The notes under the pieces: generated by a model
Database searches by the model: none
Told to the model about the DNA's origin: nothing
What the model saw: the letters and a program-made list of their open reading frames with translations, nothing else
Program-made: the position numbers and the translations under genes
NCBI GenBank assembly: GCA_040381535.1
Contig: JBEIHF010000033.1
Location: 1 to 13,906, forward strand
Direction of reading: 5' to 3'
DNA: 13,906 nucleotides
Source: Micavibrio_A sp040381535
Lineage (GTDB): Bacteria > Pseudomonadota > Alphaproteobacteria > Micavibrionales > Micavibrionaceae
In this document: one piece after another, positions 1 through 7,602 of the stretch
Layout of the letters: each line of letters begins with the position of its first letter
Position numbering within the stretch: the stretch's first letter is position 1

Positions 1-15
1 CCTTATCTTATTGGC

Positions 16-213
16 ATGTCTGGATTCTTTTTCGTCGCTATGATTATCGCCATGCTTTTGACCCTTGGTATTCTCATCGTGGGGATGGTGGTCATGACCA
101 AGGGCGGCGAATTCAACGCAAAATATGGCAACAAGCTTATGCGCGCCCGCGTTATCATGCAGGGTGTTTCCATCGCTTTGTTCGCGCTTACCGTTTTGAC
201 CTCAGCCAGCTAA
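16..213 (+). CDS. HIG1-like twin-transmembrane small protein
   Basis: A 65-residue protein of two hydrophobic helices (about residues 4-26 and 46-64) joined by a short polar loop with GGEFNAKYGNKLMRAR. The layout matches the small HIG1-domain-like inner-membrane proteins that many alphaproteobacteria encode just upstream of etfB. HIG1 relatives in mitochondria associate with respiratory complexes; a similar role here is inference. The frame stays open to the window edge upstream and no Shine-Dalgarno is visible in the 15 preceding bases. ATG16 is chosen because the family normally begins a few residues before the first helix. Its stop TAA overlaps the AAGGAG ribosome-binding site of etfB, so the two genes are probably co-transcribed. 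Confidence 0.75.
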   Translation: MSGFFFVAMIIAMLLTLGILIVGMVVMTKGGEFNAKYGNKLMRARVIMQGVSIALFALTVLTSAS

Positions 214-222
214 GGAGCTCTT

Positions 223-984
223 ATGAAAGTTTTAGTCCCCGTCAAACGGGCCGTCGATTACAGTGTGAAGATCCGCGTGAAAGCGGACGGCACGGGCGTC
301 GACCTCAACAACGTCAAAATGTCGATGAACCCATTCGACGAGATCGCGGTGGAAGAGGCCGTGCGTTTGAAAGAAAAAGGCAAAGTGACCGAAATTCTGG
401 TGGTGTCTATCGGCCCCGCCAAAGCACAAGATATTATCCGCACCGCGATGGCGATCGGCGCGGACCGCGGTATATTGGTGCAGACGGATGCGCCGACGGA
501 TATAGGCGGTGTGGAGCCCCTCGCCGTGGCAAAAATTTTGAAAGCGATTGTCGATCAAGAAAAACCAGACCTTATCATCATGGGCAAGCAATCCATCGAC
601 GATGATTCCAACCAAACGGGTCAGATGCTTGCGGCGCTACTCGGTTGGGGCCAAGGAACGTTTGCATCCAAGGTGGAACTGGACGGCGGATTGAAAGTGA
701 CGCGCGAAGTGGATGGCGGATTAGAAACGGTTTCTTTGAAGTTGCCCGCTATCGTCACGACAGACTTGCGTTTGAACGAGCCGCGCTATGCAGCCCTGCC
801 CAATATCATGAAGGCGAAGCAAAAGCCGATGGCGACGACGAATCCGGAAGATTACAGCGTTTCGATTACTCCGCGTCTCACCGTGGTGAAGGTGGCGGAA
901 CCGCCCAAACGCAAAGGTGGCGGCAAAGTGGCATCCGTGGACGAATTGATCGATAAATTGAAAAACGAAGCGAAGGTACTCTGA
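223..984 (+). CDS. etfB: Electron transfer flavoprotein subunit beta
   Basis: Small subunit of the soluble heterodimeric electron transfer flavoprotein, which takes electrons from acyl-CoA and other flavin dehydrogenases and hands them to ETF:quinone oxidoreductase. The 253-residue length is normal. The start MKVLVPVKRAVDY, the nucleotide-binding stretch around residues 120-140 (MGKQSIDDDSNQTGQM) and the subunit signature near residues 187-202 (PRYAALPNIMKAKQKP) are all present. The C-terminus is basic (PPKRKGGGK). AAGGAG lies 6 bases before ATG223. The stop TGA overlaps the etfA start in TGATG, which implies translational coupling and balanced synthesis of the two subunits. Confidence 0.97.
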   Translation: MKVLVPVKRAVDYSVKIRVKADGTGVDLNNVKMSMNPFDEIAVEEAVRLKEKGKVTEILVVSIGPAKAQDIIRTAMAIGADRGILVQTDAPTDIGGVEPLAVAKILKAIVDQEKPDLIIMGKQSIDDDSNQTGQMLAALLGWGQGTFASKVELDGGLKVTREVDGGLETVSLKLPAIVTTDLRLNEPRYAALPNIMKAKQKPMATTNPEDYSVSITPRLTVVKVAEPPKRKGGGKVASVDELIDKLKNEAKVL

Positions 985-1913
985 TGGCTATTCTCGTACT
1001 AGCAGAACACGATAACAAAGTATTGAAACCCGCGACATTGCACGCGGTTGGCGCGGCCGCAAAAATCGGCGGCGACGTGCATGTATTGGTTGCAGGATCA
1101 GGTTGCAGCGCGGTTGTGGAAGCCGCGGCGAAGATCGCAGGCGTTTCCAAAGTTTTAAAATCGGACAATGCAGCCCTCGCCAACCAACTCGCGGAAAATG
1201 TCGCACCTTTGATCGAAGGAATTGCAGGCAATTATTCGCATATCATTGGCGCTTCGACTACGACGGCGAAAAACATTCTGCCACGCGTGGCGGCAAAACT
1301 GGACGTCCAGCAAATTTCGGATATTACGGCCGTGCATGACGCAGACACGTTCGAGCGCCCGATTTATGCCGGCAACGCGATTGCGACCGTAAAGTCGTCC
1401 GATAAGATCAAAATCATCACCGCGCGCGGCACGGCGTTTGATGCCGCGGCCAAAGACGGTGGATCGGCCAGCATCGAAGACTTGGCAGTCAGCGGCGATA
1501 GCGGCCTCTCTTCGTTCGTTTCGGCGGAAGTATCCAAATCCGACCGTCCCGAATTAACGACGGCAAAGATTGTGGTTTCGGGTGGTCGTGCGCTAGGCTC
1601 CGCAGAAGGTTTTAAAATCATCGAGGCCCTCGCCGACAAGCTCGGTGCCGCCATCGGTGCGTCACGCGCGGCGGTGGATGCGGGTTATGTGCCCAACGAT
1701 TATCAGGTCGGGCAAACCGGCAAGAACGTAGCGCCGCAATTATACATCGCCATCGGTATTTCGGGCGCGATCCAGCATTTGGCGGGCATGAAGGATTCTA
1801 AAGTCATCGTCGCCATCAACAAGGACGGCGAAGCGCCGATCTTCGGTATTGCCGATTACGGCCTTGTGGGCGATTTGTTCACTTTGGTGCCGGAATTAAC
1901 GCAGAAGCTGTAA
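984..1913 (+). CDS. etfA: Electron transfer flavoprotein subunit alpha
   Basis: Large, FAD-binding subunit of electron transfer flavoprotein, partner of the preceding EtfB. The 309-residue protein has the N-terminal alpha/beta domain (residues 1-190) and the C-terminal FAD domain. The latter carries GGRALGS (200-206), GASRAAVDAGY (225-235), the QVGQTGK segment (241-247) and the EtfA signature LYIAIGISGAIQHLAGMKDS (253-272). All cofactor-contacting motifs look intact. It starts by a one-base overlap with etfB. In many alphaproteobacteria a 3-hydroxybutyryl-CoA dehydrogenase gene follows; here a decayed reductase gene follows after 3 bases. Confidence 0.97.
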   Translation: MAILVLAEHDNKVLKPATLHAVGAAAKIGGDVHVLVAGSGCSAVVEAAAKIAGVSKVLKSDNAALANQLAENVAPLIEGIAGNYSHIIGASTTTAKNILPRVAAKLDVQQISDITAVHDADTFERPIYAGNAIATVKSSDKIKIITARGTAFDAAAKDGGSASIEDLAVSGDSGLSSFVSAEVSKSDRPELTTAKIVVSGGRALGSAEGFKIIEALADKLGAAIGASRAAVDAGYVPNDYQVGQTGKNVAPQLYIAIGISGAIQHLAGMKDSKVIVAINKDGEAPIFGIADYGLVGDLFTLVPELTQKL

Positions 1914-1916
1914 TAG

Positions 1917-2431
1917 ATGAAATCCACTCTCTATGTCGCAAGTTCAATCAACGGTTTTATGACCCGCGGCGAGACCGAACCCGGCTGGGTTTCCGATAAA
2001 GACAAAAAATATTCGCCGATCACTGCCGCAAAGCGGGATGCATTCTGGTGGGCCGCAAGACATTCGATCAGTATCTCAACGTCGTCTACCCCGTTCCAGG
2101 CGCGCACAATGTGGTGCTCAGTTTTAAGGCGGGTGCAGAAAATCATCTAGTTCATTACGCGAGCAACATGAAACTGGCAGTCGAAAAAATCCATGCGCTC
2201 GGGTTTGATCGTTTTTTCACGGTTGGCAGATCCGATGTGATCGGGCAGGTTTTGAACGCAGGATTGATTGATGAAATCCTCGTGAGCTTTCATCCCTATG
2301 TTTTTGCTAAAGGATTACCCACGATGGGCGGATTTATGGGCGAGTTGAATTAGAAATTTAAGGGTATTGCCGAGCAGTATCCGGAATTGATATTGCTGCG
2401 TTACGCGGTTAATCCGCCGATTTCATCCTGA
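1917..2431 (+). pseudogene. DHFR-like (RibD C-terminal domain) reductase, frameshifted and with a premature stop
   Basis: Frame 1 from ATG1917 gives MKSTLYVASSINGFMTR and continues to about residue 41 (AAKRDA). The homology then continues in another frame with ILVGRKTFDQYLNVVYP through GRSDVIGQVLNAGLIDEI and stops at TAG2351. Beyond that stop the same frame reads KFKGIAEQYPELILLRYAVN, which looks like the usual C-terminal strand of this family (-LLRY-V), ending at TGA2429. So one base has been lost near 2038-2047 and a nonsense change has arisen at 2351-2353. Intact relatives are NADPH-dependent reductases of the dihydrofolate reductase superfamily. It lies 3 bases after etfA, and its ancestral 3' end overlaps the convergent pentapeptide gene by about 23 bases. 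A sequencing error could explain one lesion but hardly both. Confidence 0.8.
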
Positions 2432-3701
2432 AGGCCGAGCCTTTGACGGCGGCGGGAAGAATTGCGCCTTCGATCAACGCGTCATCGAGCAATGTGTTTT
2501 CCATGATGGCGCCCGTGAAATCAGCTTCGCGAAGATCAGCGCCTTTAAGGTTAGCATTGGCAAGGTCTGCGCCCTTGAAATTTGCCATGCGTAGTTTGCA
2601 ACCCGACATATCCACATAGCTCAACGATGCTTTTTCAAAGTCACACGGCGAGAAACGTTTGGTCGTGTCCCCACCCCCGAACATTAAGGGTTCGAAGTTA
2701 GCGTTGCGCACGGTGGCGTGGTTGAAACGCGCGCCGCGAAAAGAGCTACCGCGCATATCGGCATATTCCATGTCGCAACGGCGGAAATCGGATTCGTTCA
2801 GGTTGGCGGATTGCATTTCGATCTTGTAGAGATTCATGCCGAAGAAACGCGCCTTCACGGCCTTGATGGCCGTCATCTTTTCGCCCTTGAGGCTTTCCAA
2901 TGGACGCATGTCGTAGCCAGAAAGATCAAGTTGCTTGCCATCTTTCCCCGCGCTGGAAACCCAGATGCGGTGTGTTTCAATCATTTTGGCCAGAGGTTGT
3001 TCAAGATCATTCACCGACGTTCCGATGTTCGCGTCAGTGATGGCCTCGGAAATATCGACGTCCATCTCGCTGATCTCGGCCATGTTGATACCTGTCAGGA
3101 TGGCCGCCTTCATTTGTGCGCCCTTGAGTTTGACGCCCGCCATTTGCGCGCCCGATAAATCCGCGCCTTTGAAATCAGCGTTGCGCACATCTGCGCCCGC
3201 CATGTTGATGCCCGTCATGATCGCGTCGGCAAAATTCGCGGAGTTGGCAAGCGTGCCAACAAGCCGTGCACCCGATAAATTCGCGCCGCGGAAGGAAACA
3301 CTTTCGCCCGTGTCATACATGCCGTTTTTTGAAAAGCCGCCGACGCGCAGGTCAGCCTTGTCAAAGTTCGCTTCTTCCAAGTTGGCGGATTGAATGCGCG
3401 CGCCGCGCAGATCGGACCGCGCGAAATTGCAGCGCGCAAGGTTTGAATCAGAAAGATCGCAGGCGTAAAGTTTGGCTTCGCCGAAATTCGCTTTGGACAA
3501 ATCCATCCGGGTCATTTTACAGCCCGTGAAATCGGCCTGACGCATATCTTTGCCCGTAAAAGACAGTCCCGACAGATCGACGTTTTTCAGCGTCGCGCGG
3601 CGGCCACCCAGACGCCCCGACAAAAAACGCACATGCAGATCGACCATGGCGTCGATCTGGGCTTGGGACATTTTTTCGAGGGATTCATTTGTGTCGGACA
3701 T
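2409..3701 (-). CDS. Pentapeptide-repeat protein
   Basis: A 430-residue protein made almost wholly of pentapeptide repeats of the A(D/N)LXX type, which fold into a right-handed quadrilateral beta-helix. Repeat tracts cover roughly residues 38-125, 133-210, 258-345 and 353-416. They are separated by a linker around 210-257 (ISEAITDANIGTSVNDLEQP) and a glycine-rich break (FGGGD) near 341-345. There is no signal peptide or membrane helix, so a cytoplasmic location is likely. Some family members mimic DNA and bind gyrase, but nothing here points to a specific partner. The N-terminal 30 residues (MSDTNESLEKMSQAQIDAMV) are non-repetitive and helical. It lies 37 bases downstream of the tlpA-like gene on the same strand, so the two may be co-transcribed. 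Confidence 0.9.
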   Translation of the reverse strand: MSDTNESLEKMSQAQIDAMVDLHVRFLSGRLGGRRATLKNVDLSGLSFTGKDMRQADFTGCKMTRMDLSKANFGEAKLYACDLSDSNLARCNFARSDLRGARIQSANLEEANFDKADLRVGGFSKNGMYDTGESVSFRGANLSGARLVGTLANSANFADAIMTGINMAGADVRNADFKGADLSGAQMAGVKLKGAQMKAAILTGINMAEISEMDVDISEAITDANIGTSVNDLEQPLAKMIETHRIWVSSAGKDGKQLDLSGYDMRPLESLKGEKMTAIKAVKARFFGMNLYKIEMQSANLNESDFRRCDMEYADMRGSSFRGARFNHATVRNANFEPLMFGGGDTTKRFSPCDFEKASLSYVDMSGCKLRMANFKGADLANANLKGADLREADFTGAIMENTLLDDALIEGAILPAAVKGSAFRMKSAD

Positions 3702-3738
3702 GTAGGTTCAATATCGCCCAAGAGGTGTTAAAAGTCAT

Positions 3739-4365
3739 TCAGCGTTTCTGTAAAAGAAACACATCAAAAAAGGACTTAGATACAGGCCCTGCCCAATCCG
3801 CATCCCCTTCAAAACGATAGAGTATCTGCCCGTCACTGCCTATCAGAAAACTGGTCGGTATGCCGCGCAGACCTAGATTCTCGCTGAATTCGCCTGTCAG
3901 GTCAACATGTGCGGCAAAGTCGCCCATGGCCCGTTTTTCCAGAAAAGCGGCAATTTCAGCGGGCGGTTTTTCTTCCAAAGCCACGGCTATGACGTTCAAC
4001 CGCCCCTTATAAAGCCCCGACAATTTCTCCAAAGACGGCAATTCAACCACGCAGGGTGCGCACCATGTTGCCCACATATTGACCAGAGTGGGCGTTCCTT
4101 CAAAATCCGATATGCGCACGATCTTCCCATCAGGCAAGTGTAAAGGCACATCCGGCAAGGTTTTGGGCTCTGTCGCCGTGAAAACTTCCTGAAACTGGGC
4201 GGCGAATTTATCGACTTCCATTTGCGGAACGGCGGGCGGCACGAAAGCGGCGCGAACTTTTTCTGTCCGCCAATCCATATACGCCTTCGGCCCGAAATAA
4301 CCGCCGACCGCCGAAACGATAAACAGTACAAGCCCGGCGGACATCAGAAATAACTTGTTTTGCAC
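3739..4365 (-). CDS. tlpA: TlpA-type membrane-anchored thioredoxin
   Basis: A 208-residue thioredoxin-fold protein with one N-terminal membrane anchor (about residues 5-25) and a periplasmic TlpA/ResA-like domain. The redox motif is WATWCAPC with C102 and C105, and the cis-proline loop is GIPTSF (Pro170). These proteins reduce disulfides of exported proteins, classically during cytochrome c or cytochrome oxidase copper-site assembly. The start is taken as GTG4365 (MQNKLFLM); an ATG seven codons later (4344) would also keep the anchor. In several alphaproteobacteria a tlpA-like gene is divergent from argH-lysA. Here it is divergent from the small lipoprotein gene and lysA, with only 26 bases between starts. 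Confidence 0.88.
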   Translation of the reverse strand: MQNKLFLMSAGLVLFIVSAVGGYFGPKAYMDWRTEKVRAAFVPPAVPQMEVDKFAAQFQEVFTATEPKTLPDVPLHLPDGKIVRISDFEGTPTLVNMWATWCAPCVVELPSLEKLSGLYKGRLNVIAVALEEKPPAEIAAFLEKRAMGDFAAHVDLTGEFSENLGLRGIPTSFLIGSDGQILYRFEGDADWAGPVSKSFFDVFLLQKR

Positions 4366-4391
4366 GTGTTTTCCGTGGTTTTAATGTCGTT

Positions 4392-4538
4392 ATGAATCGC
4401 ACTTTCCAATATGGCCTATATGCCCTGCTTCTGGCAACCGTGCTACTGGTGTCCGCTTGCGGCATCAAGCCCAAGGATTTGTCCGCGCCTGAAGGCAGCG
4501 ACCCCAACGATTTCCCCAGACATTATCCGCAAGAGTAG
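4392..4538 (+). CDS. lptM: Small LptM-like (YifL-type) lipoprotein
   Basis: A 48-codon gene (MNRTFQYGLY start) with a lipoprotein signal peptide: basic residue at 3, a hydrophobic core at about 9-20, and the lipobox VSAC with the acylated Cys23, followed by GIKPKDLSAP. The mature part would be only about 26 residues. Tiny lipoproteins with a CG(x)KGPL-like start lie immediately before lysA or dapF in many proteobacteria. The E. coli one (LptM, formerly YifL) assists disulfide maturation of the LPS translocon protein LptD. Assignment to that family rests on size, lipobox and the position 3 bases before lysA; the sequence itself is too short to prove it. Confidence 0.72.
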   Translation: MNRTFQYGLYALLLATVLLVSACGIKPKDLSAPEGSDPNDFPRHYPQE

Positions 4539-4541
4539 AAT

Positions 4542-5834
4542 ATGACAGGTTTTCATGAAAAAGACGGCGTCCTCCATGCCGATGGCGTTTCCCTGAGCCA
4601 GATCGCCAGAGATGTTGGAACGCCCGTGTATGTGTATTCGGCGGGCGTTATCGAAGACCAATACAAAAAACTCTCAGGCGCGTTTAAAAAAGCCCTGCCC
4701 AAGCATCGCCAGCCTTTGATCTGCTACGCCTGCAAGGCGAACAGCAATATCGCGGTTTTGAATTTGTTGCAAGGTTTAGGAAGCGGTCTGGAAATTGTTT
4801 CCGAAGGCGAATTGCGCCGCGGATTAAAAGCCGGATTCAAGGGCGAGCAAATCGTATCTACGGGCGTCGGCAAATCACAAAATGAAATCGCGCAATGTTT
4901 CAAGGCTGGCATTTTACAACTCAATGTGGAATCCCTGCCCGAACTCGAAAAGATCAACGCCGTCGCCGCCGAAGTCGGCATCAAGGCAAAAGTCGCGTTC
5001 CGTTTGAACCCAAACGTGTCAGGCGGCGGACATTCGAAAATTTCTACGGGTCGCAAGGGCGATAAATTCGGCATAGGCATCGAAGTGATGGAAGAAGCCT
5101 ATGCCAGAGCCGCGCAAATGAAGCACACCGAACCTGTCGGCCTTTCTATGCATTTGGGCAGTCAGGTTTTCGAGGTGGCCAAATTCGAGGAAGCGTTTTC
5201 GAAGTTTCCAGAGATCGTTACGAAACTGCGCAGTCAAGGGCATTCGGTCAAAACACTTGATATCGGCGGCGGTTTCCCGATCATCTACAAAGACGAACAA
5301 TTGTTGGACCTCGATGCCTATGCGCAATGGGTCAACAACATCATCGTGCCGCTGGACACACAGATCATCACGGAACCGGGTCGTTACCTTGTCGGCGGCG
5401 CGGGCGTGATCGTGACCGAAGTGGTCTTCGTTAAAGAAACCGAAACCAAAAAACATTTGATTATCGACGCGGCGATGAATGACCTCATCCGGCCCGCCAT
5501 GTATAATTCATATCATGGTGTCGAACCCGTGCAGAACCGCAATGCGCCGTGGACGACGTATGACATTGTCGGCCCTATTTGTGAAACGGGCGATACGTTT
5601 AGCCAAGGCCGCGAAATGCAGAGCATGAAACAAGGCGATCTGGCCGTCATCAAAACGGCAGGCGCGTATGGCGCGAGTATGGCATCCAATTACAACACGC
5701 GCCCCATTGCCCCCGAAGTGATGACGAAAGACGGGCATTATGCTGTGATCCGCAAACGCCAGACATATGAGGAAATCATCGGGCGGGATGTTATCCCCGA
5801 CTGGCCTTCCAAAAAGACAAAAGCCGCGTCCTAG
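4542..5834 (+). CDS. lysA: Diaminopimelate decarboxylase
   Basis: PLP enzyme that decarboxylates meso-diaminopimelate to L-lysine, the last step of lysine biosynthesis. The 430-residue length is typical of fold-type III decarboxylases. Visible motifs are the PLP lysine in YACKANSN (K65), HLGSQ (204-208), the phosphate-binding GGGFP (242-246), EPGR (278-281), the partner-subunit catalytic motif CETGD (C347-D351) and AGAYGASM with Tyr376 near PLP. All essential residues are present. The start lies 3 bases after the lipoprotein stop with only a weak AAGAG upstream, which suggests translational coupling. The last 44 bases overlap the convergent PAP2 gene. Confidence 0.97.
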   Translation: MTGFHEKDGVLHADGVSLSQIARDVGTPVYVYSAGVIEDQYKKLSGAFKKALPKHRQPLICYACKANSNIAVLNLLQGLGSGLEIVSEGELRRGLKAGFKGEQIVSTGVGKSQNEIAQCFKAGILQLNVESLPELEKINAVAAEVGIKAKVAFRLNPNVSGGGHSKISTGRKGDKFGIGIEVMEEAYARAAQMKHTEPVGLSMHLGSQVFEVAKFEEAFSKFPEIVTKLRSQGHSVKTLDIGGGFPIIYKDEQLLDLDAYAQWVNNIIVPLDTQIITEPGRYLVGGAGVIVTEVVFVKETETKKHLIIDAAMNDLIRPAMYNSYHGVEPVQNRNAPWTTYDIVGPICETGDTFSQGREMQSMKQGDLAVIKTAGAYGASMASNYNTRPIAPEVMTKDGHYAVIRKRQTYEEIIGRDVIPDWPSKKTKAAS

Positions 5835-6528
5835 ACATCCACGCCCATTCCAGCATGTAAAAGGTGAGCGCGAAGGCACATCCCGCCATCCATCCCGCGA
5901 GCACGTCGGAGGGCCAATGCACGCCGAGATACAAGCGGCTGATCCCTATCGCCACCGTCAGTATCACCGACAGGGCGATGAAATATATTTTTACTTTGAT
6001 GTTGTCGTGTGCGCGAGCCAAAAGCACGCCGACACTTAAGTAAACGATTGCCGCCATCATGGAATGACCGCTCGGGAAACTACCCGTAAACGTGTAAGAG
6101 CCGTGGGGCACAAGATCGGGCCGCGAACGATCAAAGCCCGCCTTTAGAATATTCGAAAGTGCGGTGCCGATGGCGACCGTACCCAGAAGATAAACCCCCT
6201 GCCCGATTTTTTTGCGCATGAACAGATATGCCGCAGCGCCTAGGGAAACAAATGAGAGAATAAGAATGCCGCCCATGCCCGATACATCGCGCATCATTTC
6301 TTCAACCCATGGCGGACCCCATGCATTTTGCGGATCGTTGCCGTCGCGCATCATCATTAAAAGCGCGGTGTCTATGCCCTGGGTGTTGCCTTCCATCACA
6401 TCATCGGCGACTTCGGTAAAGCTTATGACCATGACGATAAGAACCATCATCGCCAGCAAGACGACGGGTTCGAACAATTTAAATCGGTTAATGATTATCT
6501 GCAGGAGTTTCTTGGGTTTGTTCTTCAT
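5791..6528 (-). CDS. PAP2-family membrane phosphatase
   Basis: A 245-residue integral membrane phosphatase. The three acid-phosphatase motifs are intact: KAGFDRSRP (K129, R136, P137), PSGH (152-155) and SRLYLGVHWPSD (R198, H204 nucleophile, D208). About five or six hydrophobic helices surround them. PAP2 enzymes dephosphorylate lipid phosphates such as undecaprenyl pyrophosphate or phosphatidate at the periplasmic face; the substrate cannot be read from the sequence. The start at 6528 (MKNKPKKLLQ) is preferred over the longer frame from 6564 because GGAAC sits 6 bases upstream. This leaves a 41-base overlap with the upstream zinc-ribbon gene. The 3' end overlaps lysA by 44 bases, tail to tail. 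Confidence 0.9.
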   Translation of the reverse strand: MKNKPKKLLQIIINRFKLFEPVVLLAMMVLIVMVISFTEVADDVMEGNTQGIDTALLMMMRDGNDPQNAWGPPWVEEMMRDVSGMGGILILSFVSLGAAAYLFMRKKIGQGVYLLGTVAIGTALSNILKAGFDRSRPDLVPHGSYTFTGSFPSGHSMMAAIVYLSVGVLLARAHDNIKVKIYFIALSVILTVAIGISRLYLGVHWPSDVLAGWMAGCAFALTFYMLEWAWMSRTRLLSFWKASRG

Positions 6529-7426
6529 TTTTTTGTTCCGGCACGGGCGCGGTAGGTGCGTCAACGGGAGTGGCCGTGTGTTCTTCGGCGATATGTTCTG
6601 ACTCGGATGGTTTCGATCTCAGGAAAGAGAATGAGTAAGACACACTGATCGCGCCATCAGGCAGGTTTGGGTATGAGCCGTTGAATTCCACCATTCCTTC
6701 GGCTTTCAAACGCGACACGGGCGGCGGAAAAAGAATTTGTTTAATCGGTTTTTCATTCTTATCGAGAATGCTGATCATGATCGCGGGAACATGCGCGTCC
6801 TTGTCTTTCAAATTCACAACGCTGCCCGAAAACAAAATTTTGGAATCCTTGAATTCGGCATTGAGTCCTTCGAGGCTCAAACCGTCGCCCGGCATGACAA
6901 GTTGCATGCCCATCAGGTCGAAGATCAAATTGGAAGGCGGCCATGCGCGGCTGATCGGCACATGCATGAGGAGGAACACGATAAAGACGCACAAGAATAT
7001 TCCCGCCGCCGTCGCGAAACCCGCCAGGCGGTCGCCAGAGATTTTGATTTTTTGCGCCTTCGTAGGCAGGACGAATTCTTCATGTTGGTGCACGGGGAGC
7101 ACACCCGCGGGAATCGGTTTGTCCTGCAATTCCTTCTGTAAAATACTCTGGAAATCAGAATCGCGCGCGTCGGGCAGATCGACGTCGAGGCTTTTGGCGG
7201 GTTCGAAGGCGATTTCGTCGTCTTCATCCCCCATAATGTCCACAAAATTGTCCGGAATATCGCCAAAGGAGGCTTCGGAAGCGAATAATTCCTCATCCAG
7301 CCCCTCTTCTTTCTCTTGAAACCATTGATGACCGCAATGGGCACAACGTACCGTCCGGCCGTTCGGGCCGATGGCGCCTTCGGACACCAAATAACGCATG
7401 GTACAGGAGGGACAGTTAAGGATCAT
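6488..7426 (-). CDS. MJ0042-type zinc-ribbon membrane protein (DUF3426-like)
   Basis: A 312-residue protein that begins with a zinc ribbon of the MJ0042 type: CPSC (C5, C8) and CAHC (C28, C31). An acidic cytoplasmic linker runs to about residue 125, a single membrane helix spans roughly 136-155, and an extracytoplasmic beta-rich domain of the DUF3426 kind follows (about 165-270), where intramolecular strands such as KILFSGSVVNLKD are visible. The tail after 270 is rich in Pro, Glu and Thr. Function in the family is not established; these genes are common in alphaproteobacteria, often near ftsE-ftsX. It precedes and overlaps the PAP2 gene, so the two form one transcription unit. The start at 7426 abuts the integrase region. 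Confidence 0.85.
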   Translation of the reverse strand: MILNCPSCTMRYLVSEGAIGPNGRTVRCAHCGHQWFQEKEEGLDEELFASEASFGDIPDNFVDIMGDEDDEIAFEPAKSLDVDLPDARDSDFQSILQKELQDKPIPAGVLPVHQHEEFVLPTKAQKIKISGDRLAGFATAAGIFLCVFIVFLLMHVPISRAWPPSNLIFDLMGMQLVMPGDGLSLEGLNAEFKDSKILFSGSVVNLKDKDAHVPAIMISILDKNEKPIKQILFPPPVSRLKAEGMVEFNGSYPNLPDGAISVSYSFSFLRSKPSESEHIAEEHTATPVDAPTAPVPEQKNEEQTQETPADNH

Positions 7427-7467
7427 GGGCGGGCGCTAGCTTCCAATGCAAAGGTCTATACTGTATG

Positions 7468-7482
7468 GATAGATTTTCTATC
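7468..7482. promoter_or_regulatory. Palindrome GATAGA-N3-TCTATC upstream of integrase 1
   Basis: Perfect 6-bp inverted repeat, extendable to 7 bp (GGATAGA/TCTATCC at 7467-7483). The arms are conserved in the second copy at 10859-10873 while the central triplet differs (TTT versus TTG), the pattern expected of a protein-binding site. It lies about 120 bp before the integrase start, so it could be an operator or an Int/Xis accessory site. This is inference from pattern only. Confidence 0.45.
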
Positions 7483-7523
7483 CTAACTTACTGAAATAAC
7501 ACGATAATTTTAACGTTATTTAC

Positions 7524-7591
7524 ATATACAACCCCTACACAGCTATAATAAATCAAGGGGTTATGAGCCTAAAATACACAAAAGCTACACA
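7524..7591 (+). repeat. Four-heptamer array before integrase 1 (spacing 11/39/11)
   Basis: Heptamers of form MTAYACA begin at 7524 (ATATACA), 7535 (CTACACA), 7574 (ATACACA) and 7585 (CTACACA). AATCAAG-N3-TTA begins at 7551, 16 bases after the second heptamer start. The array before integrase 2 (11343-11410) has exactly the same spacings and the same AATCAAG-N3-TTA offset, but uses CTGGACA. A 7-bp inverted repeat AACCCCT/AGGGGTT (7530-7536, 7556-7562) lies within it. It is likely a recombinase-binding or attachment region; regulatory iterons are the alternative. Confidence 0.6.
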
Positions 7592-7602
7592 AGAGGATAG
7601 TC

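Noticed and set aside
232..615. Minus-strand 127-residue frame opposite etfB
   Set aside because: It lies wholly inside a well-conserved etfB and has no recognisable domain.
2718..3393. Long plus-strand frames opposite the pentapeptide gene
   Set aside because: They are antisense shadows caused by the periodic repeat codons; the minus-strand frame has clear A(D/N)LXX repeats.
2409..3701. Repetitive DNA in the pentapeptide gene as a tandem-repeat element
   Set aside because: Periodicity is 15 bp and follows the protein repeat; DNA units are not identical.
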